64,000 nt of DNA, taken from NCBI GenBank assembly GCA_009667805.1, contig CM019070.1:57354735-57418734 (forward strand), in the 5' to 3' direction. Positions within the stretch are counted from its first letter, which is position 1, and each line of letters begins with the position of its first letter. Positions 60,892-64,000 of this stretch are shown one piece after another. The position numbers and the translations under genes were made by a program. The stretch is from Leptobrachium leishanense (Eukaryota > Chordata > Amphibia > Anura > Megophryidae). The notes beneath the pieces are model-generated. The model had not been told where the DNA came from. It worked only from the letters and a program-made list of their open reading frames with translations, and made no database searches.

Positions 60892-61020
60892 CATATGCTG
60901 TTCCTGGTCCAAAGTCATTCCCGGCATCAATCATATACTGAGCCAGTTGCTCCTGATTATTCAAGCGACTTGGTGCTTTCCGGTCAAGCTTCTCATACAC
61001 AAACTCTTCTATCCTGGCAT
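60892..61020 (-). CDS. sh3glb1: sh3glb1 exon: BAR domain, first exon in the window
   Basis: 129 nt, acceptor CCCTCTAG after an A/G-interrupted tract (61023-61040), donor ATG|GTACGT. Enters in phase 1 (AT completing an Asn or Asp codon) and leaves one base into a Gly codon. Encodes ARIEEFVYEKLDRKAPSRLN then NQEQLAQYMIDAGNDFGPGT and AY. Corresponds to the family sequence from about residue 72. I searched 61021-64000 for the preceding exon and found none. Confidence 0.97.
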
Positions 61021-61899
61021 CTAGAGGGGAAAAAAAAAAAAAAATTGAACAAATAAATTGAATGCAGCATTCACCCGTCATCTCTATTGACAACTGTTCA
61101 TAGAATACTAGATAACACTGCGTGTAAGTATGTTTCCTTTGTACTGTGCTGCAGAACCTGTAGGTGCACGCCAAATAAAATGTAATGTATATGGCATCTC
61201 CATCTCAGGAATGTTGTCGTTTCAAGTCCCGTGTGACAGCATTGGCATAAGCAAAGTATATGTGAAGGAGCTCAGGCTGGCTGTATTGTGCCTGGCAAGG
61301 AGGAGCAGATAGCAGCCACGGCAATGGCAGATGATCACTTAATTTTAGGCAAGGAATGAAATTGCTGGCACGTTCTGGATTTTCGCTCACACTAGTCTCA
61401 CGATGATCAGCCAATATTTCGTTATGGAAACATAGCTCACACGTTAATAGTTCCATACATTTTGCCCTCCGTAAAACCAAACACAAAAGTAAAGGAATAA
61501 GTGCAGTCAAAAAAAAAAAAAATAAAGAGTACATTAAATTTAAAATAGATTGAACATGAACACACACGGAAACAAGAACACAATGTTATCCATGAACCTG
61601 AGGGATTGCATGGTTTTCAGAGTTCTTACTAGCAATGACGGGTCCATATACATAGAAGAGGTGTATTACCATATTTTCATGCTCTAAAAAAGGCAGCAAA
61701 TCCTGGGGGAAATCAAAGCAAAATATTGAGGGGTATATGAAAATAAATAATAGTTTATAATTTCAGACTACAGAGCAGTGAAATGAGGCCAAGATGGTAA
61801 GAGGAGGCAGAGCCTCTCCAGTCACCAATGACATGCCACCCTGCTAAAGGAATACTCTGCTCATCAGCACCTTACTTGCAATACCGCAATACAAAAAGA

Positions 61900-62240
61900 A
61901 AGTGGCTCGATCCTCATTTACCAGCAAAGCACCACAGTTATGGAATAACCTCCCAGACGTCATCAAATCTTCCTCCAATCTAAAAGTCCCTTAAGAGCTC
62001 CCTATTAACATACCTCAATACAGAATGCACCTGTAAACATGTAACATAATGACTTTATATCCTACGTATTTATTTTCTGTTAATCTGTATATTTGTGTTG
62101 TTTTTTTTTAATATCTTGCATTGTATTACTGTTACAGAAATATAAAGTAACATTTTAATGTTCTTGAACCCAGGACATACTTGAAAACGAGAGAAATCTC
62201 AATGTATCCTTCCTGGTAAAATCCTTTAGAAATAAATCTG
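61900..62240 (+). mobile_element. LINE 3' end, plus orientation
   Basis: Retains the last RT residues (WNNLPDVIKSSSNLK), then a 3' UTR ending AATGTATCCTTCCTGGTAAA, the complement of the fragments at 8311 and 16485. Probably L2/CR1-type. Confidence 0.65.
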
Positions 62241-62569
62241 GACCATCTTTCTAAATGGTCAGGATATATGAGATGGTAAGTACCCCCCTAAATCTGGCTA
62301 TAAAGTTGGTAACTATGGACCATTGAATTTCCTGGCTGCTGGTCACCAGAACGGTCACTAGTGGCGTCAGTACTCATCCCCTCTGTCTACGACAGTGAGA
62401 AATCTGGCACGCAGCTGAGGGATCGGTTCTGTGCATGTGCGCATCGCCGATCTATCGTTCCACATAGGCTTTACAAAACTTGAACTTGCGCACTTTAAGC
62501 ACGCACATCCAATTAAAAGGTGCGCAATTTACCATTCCTATTCTATGTAAGTGGGGTAGGAGAGCAAAG

Positions 62570-62990
62570 GGACCAGAAAAGCTTCAGGTTTTGAGAGTCC
62601 CCCAGCCAAAGAGGAGGAGAAGCGTGCGGTGAGGGACAAAAAGGTGAGTAAAATCACCTAAAAATATTTTTAAAAAATAAATAAATTCAAGGATATGGGC
62701 AGAGGCTGTCAGCCTTTCAAAAGAAACCAAATTATTTTTCAACAGCGTAGTCCTTTAAAAAAAGTGTAAGAAACATGACATGGAGAAACTACACGATATT
62801 TTAGAAAGCACCCAATCAGGGCATTTACTAATTTGGTATTAAATGTGCAATGTCCGAATCCTATGCTACGCAATCTGTGTAGCCGGCAAATTGTATATTA
62901 AAGCTGCAAGAAGTTCCAGAGGAGGAGGAGCTGCACGCAATGAAGGACAACATGTGAGTAAAATCACCTAAGATATATAAAAAAAATTAT
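62570..62990. repeat. Family F motif, two tandem-like copies
   Basis: AAAGAGGAGGAGAAGCGTGC with GGTGAGTAAAATCACCT at 62600-62660, and GAGGAGGAGCTGCACGC with TGTGAGTAAAATCACCT at 62920-62970. The same motif is at about 9947-9990. Confidence 0.55.
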
Positions 62991-64000
62991 TAGGCAGATC
63001 CTGTCAGCCTTATCAGCCTATTTATTTAACGGCACACAAGGGGCTCTATTTTTAATAGCGTATCCCTTTAAAGAATGAAATTCAGGCTGGCAAAAGCTTA
63101 TCCTCAGGCTTTCTATGCAGGCAACCTGTCAGAAACTGGATGGAGCACACAGTTACTACAGCACTAACAGGCACTATGCTACCTCCAGTTTCAATCTGAC
63201 CCCTCTGTCATCGTCCGTCCCCCCCACCGCCCGTTTTAACACTTGAGTGTCCCCTGTAAGTGCTACCCAAACACATCCCACCTGTGAACTTTACAGATTT
63301 TTGGTAAAAAAAAGAGCTTTGAATTTTGACAGCGAGGAATTTGTTTAGGTTATTTATTGTTCCACAGGAGGGGAGGGGAGGGGAGCGGCGAAGACAAACT
63401 TTTACATGATCTGTGGAAAGTACAAGGCGTCTACTGTCTAGGACAAGGAGTGACAGATGAAGAGGAGCCTGAGGGCGAAACATCCATCACTGCACATATT
63501 ACTCCATCCCATTCTTTTCACCTATAAACTTGGACACTGGATTCCACAATTACATGCAATTAATCAAAATATGGAGGGGGGGGGGGAGACAAAAGTTTCA
63601 GATGCCCCTTCAGTGTGCGGGGTCCCAGAATTAGATTCTATGTGCTGAAAAAAAGCTCCTACCCCCAAATTGTTGTTTCTCTTGCACTTCCTTAGACTAT
63701 AAGCATCTGATACATATACACACACACATACATCTGGCTTACTTACAGTGTATAGATTATACAGTGCAGCCTCTAAAAAGGCAGAGGGGTTTTGGGATAG
63801 TAAGTTGTCTTTTACTTTTTTTCAGCAGGGTTGCACTCCGTCAGTGTGCACCTCCCTCCCCATCTCTTCTGCTTTGTGCAGCATCATAATTCCCACAGCA
63901 CACGGAGAGCAGAAATTACAGGCAATGGAAAAAGAACATAACGGAGCAGTCAGATAGTGTCCCCCCCACCCTTGTGTTTTGCTGGTAAATTAAGAGCAAT
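62991..64000. other. Upstream sh3glb1 intron, no feature seen
   Basis: Contains G- and C-rich homopolymer runs (63220, 63576) but no exon or classifiable repeat. Confidence 0.45.

Larger units (their letters stand above)
35764..61020 (-). other. sh3glb1: sh3glb1 gene (endophilin B1 / Bif-1), exons 3 to last
   Basis: Endophilin B1 is a cytosolic N-BAR/SH3 protein that binds and bends membranes, known to act in autophagosome formation, mitochondrial outer-membrane dynamics and Bax regulation. Eight coding segments on the minus strand line up in order with the family sequence, each with AG acceptor and GT donor, and all phases join. Introns are about 1.2, 2.0, 1.0, 14.7 (split by a microexon into 10.0 and 4.7), 4.0 and 1.4 kb. 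The two N-terminal exons (amphipathic helix and first BAR helix) are not in the window. The introns hold most of the repeats listed between 37 and 59 kb, none of which disrupts a splice site. Confidence 0.95.

Noticed and set aside
61205..61567. Minus-strand 120-codon open frame just upstream of the 61020 exon, considered as the preceding sh3glb1 exon
   Set aside because: Its translation has none of the expected BAR helix 1 sequence and looks like hydrophobic intronic noise.

Overview
This is vertebrate nuclear DNA, most likely from a frog (anuran amphibian). The evidence is one intron-containing vertebrate gene set among dense, decayed transposable elements: Tc1/mariner, hAT, Harbinger-like and piggyBac-like MITEs, L1, L2/CR1-like and jockey-like LINEs, a Gypsy element, and hammerhead-ribozyme foldback elements. 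There is no bacterial gene organisation, operon or CRISPR array. The species call is inference.

The only host gene recognised is sh3glb1 (endophilin B1 / Bif-1), on the minus strand. Seven constitutive coding exons and one 24-nt microexon lie between 61020 and 35764. They cover most of the BAR domain, the linker and the whole SH3 domain; all splice phases close exactly. The first two coding exons should lie beyond 64000. A possible poly(A) signal is near 34480.

Layout. 1-21 kb: intergenic repeats. These include two inverted-repeat elements carrying hammerhead-like motifs (2844-3448 and 5889-6946), three related MITE families (A, B, C) sharing a GGCTRGGGTCAGAC-type terminus and 3-bp TTA/TAA duplications, an L2-like LINE (14.9-15.8 kb) and a Tc1 element (16.8-18.2 kb). 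21.4-28.0 kb: a complete-ended Gypsy element with 1.25-kb LTRs and a GGGAG target duplication. It has SCAN-like capsid, zinc knuckle and protease but no visible integrase or reverse transcriptase; the pol position holds a stretch with a repeat of about 56 codons. 30.4-33.8 kb: two more Tc1 elements, one with a 22-bp microinversion. 35.7-61.0 kb: sh3glb1, whose 14.7-kb intron holds a full-length but frameshifted L1 (42573-48157) with a perfect 15-bp target duplication. 61-64 kb: upstream intron with LINE 3' ends.

The most interesting signals are the hammerhead motifs in foldback elements, the pol-less SCAN-capsid Gypsy element with its repeat-bearing spacer, the neural-type microexon of sh3glb1, and dated nested insertions that define the MITE families.
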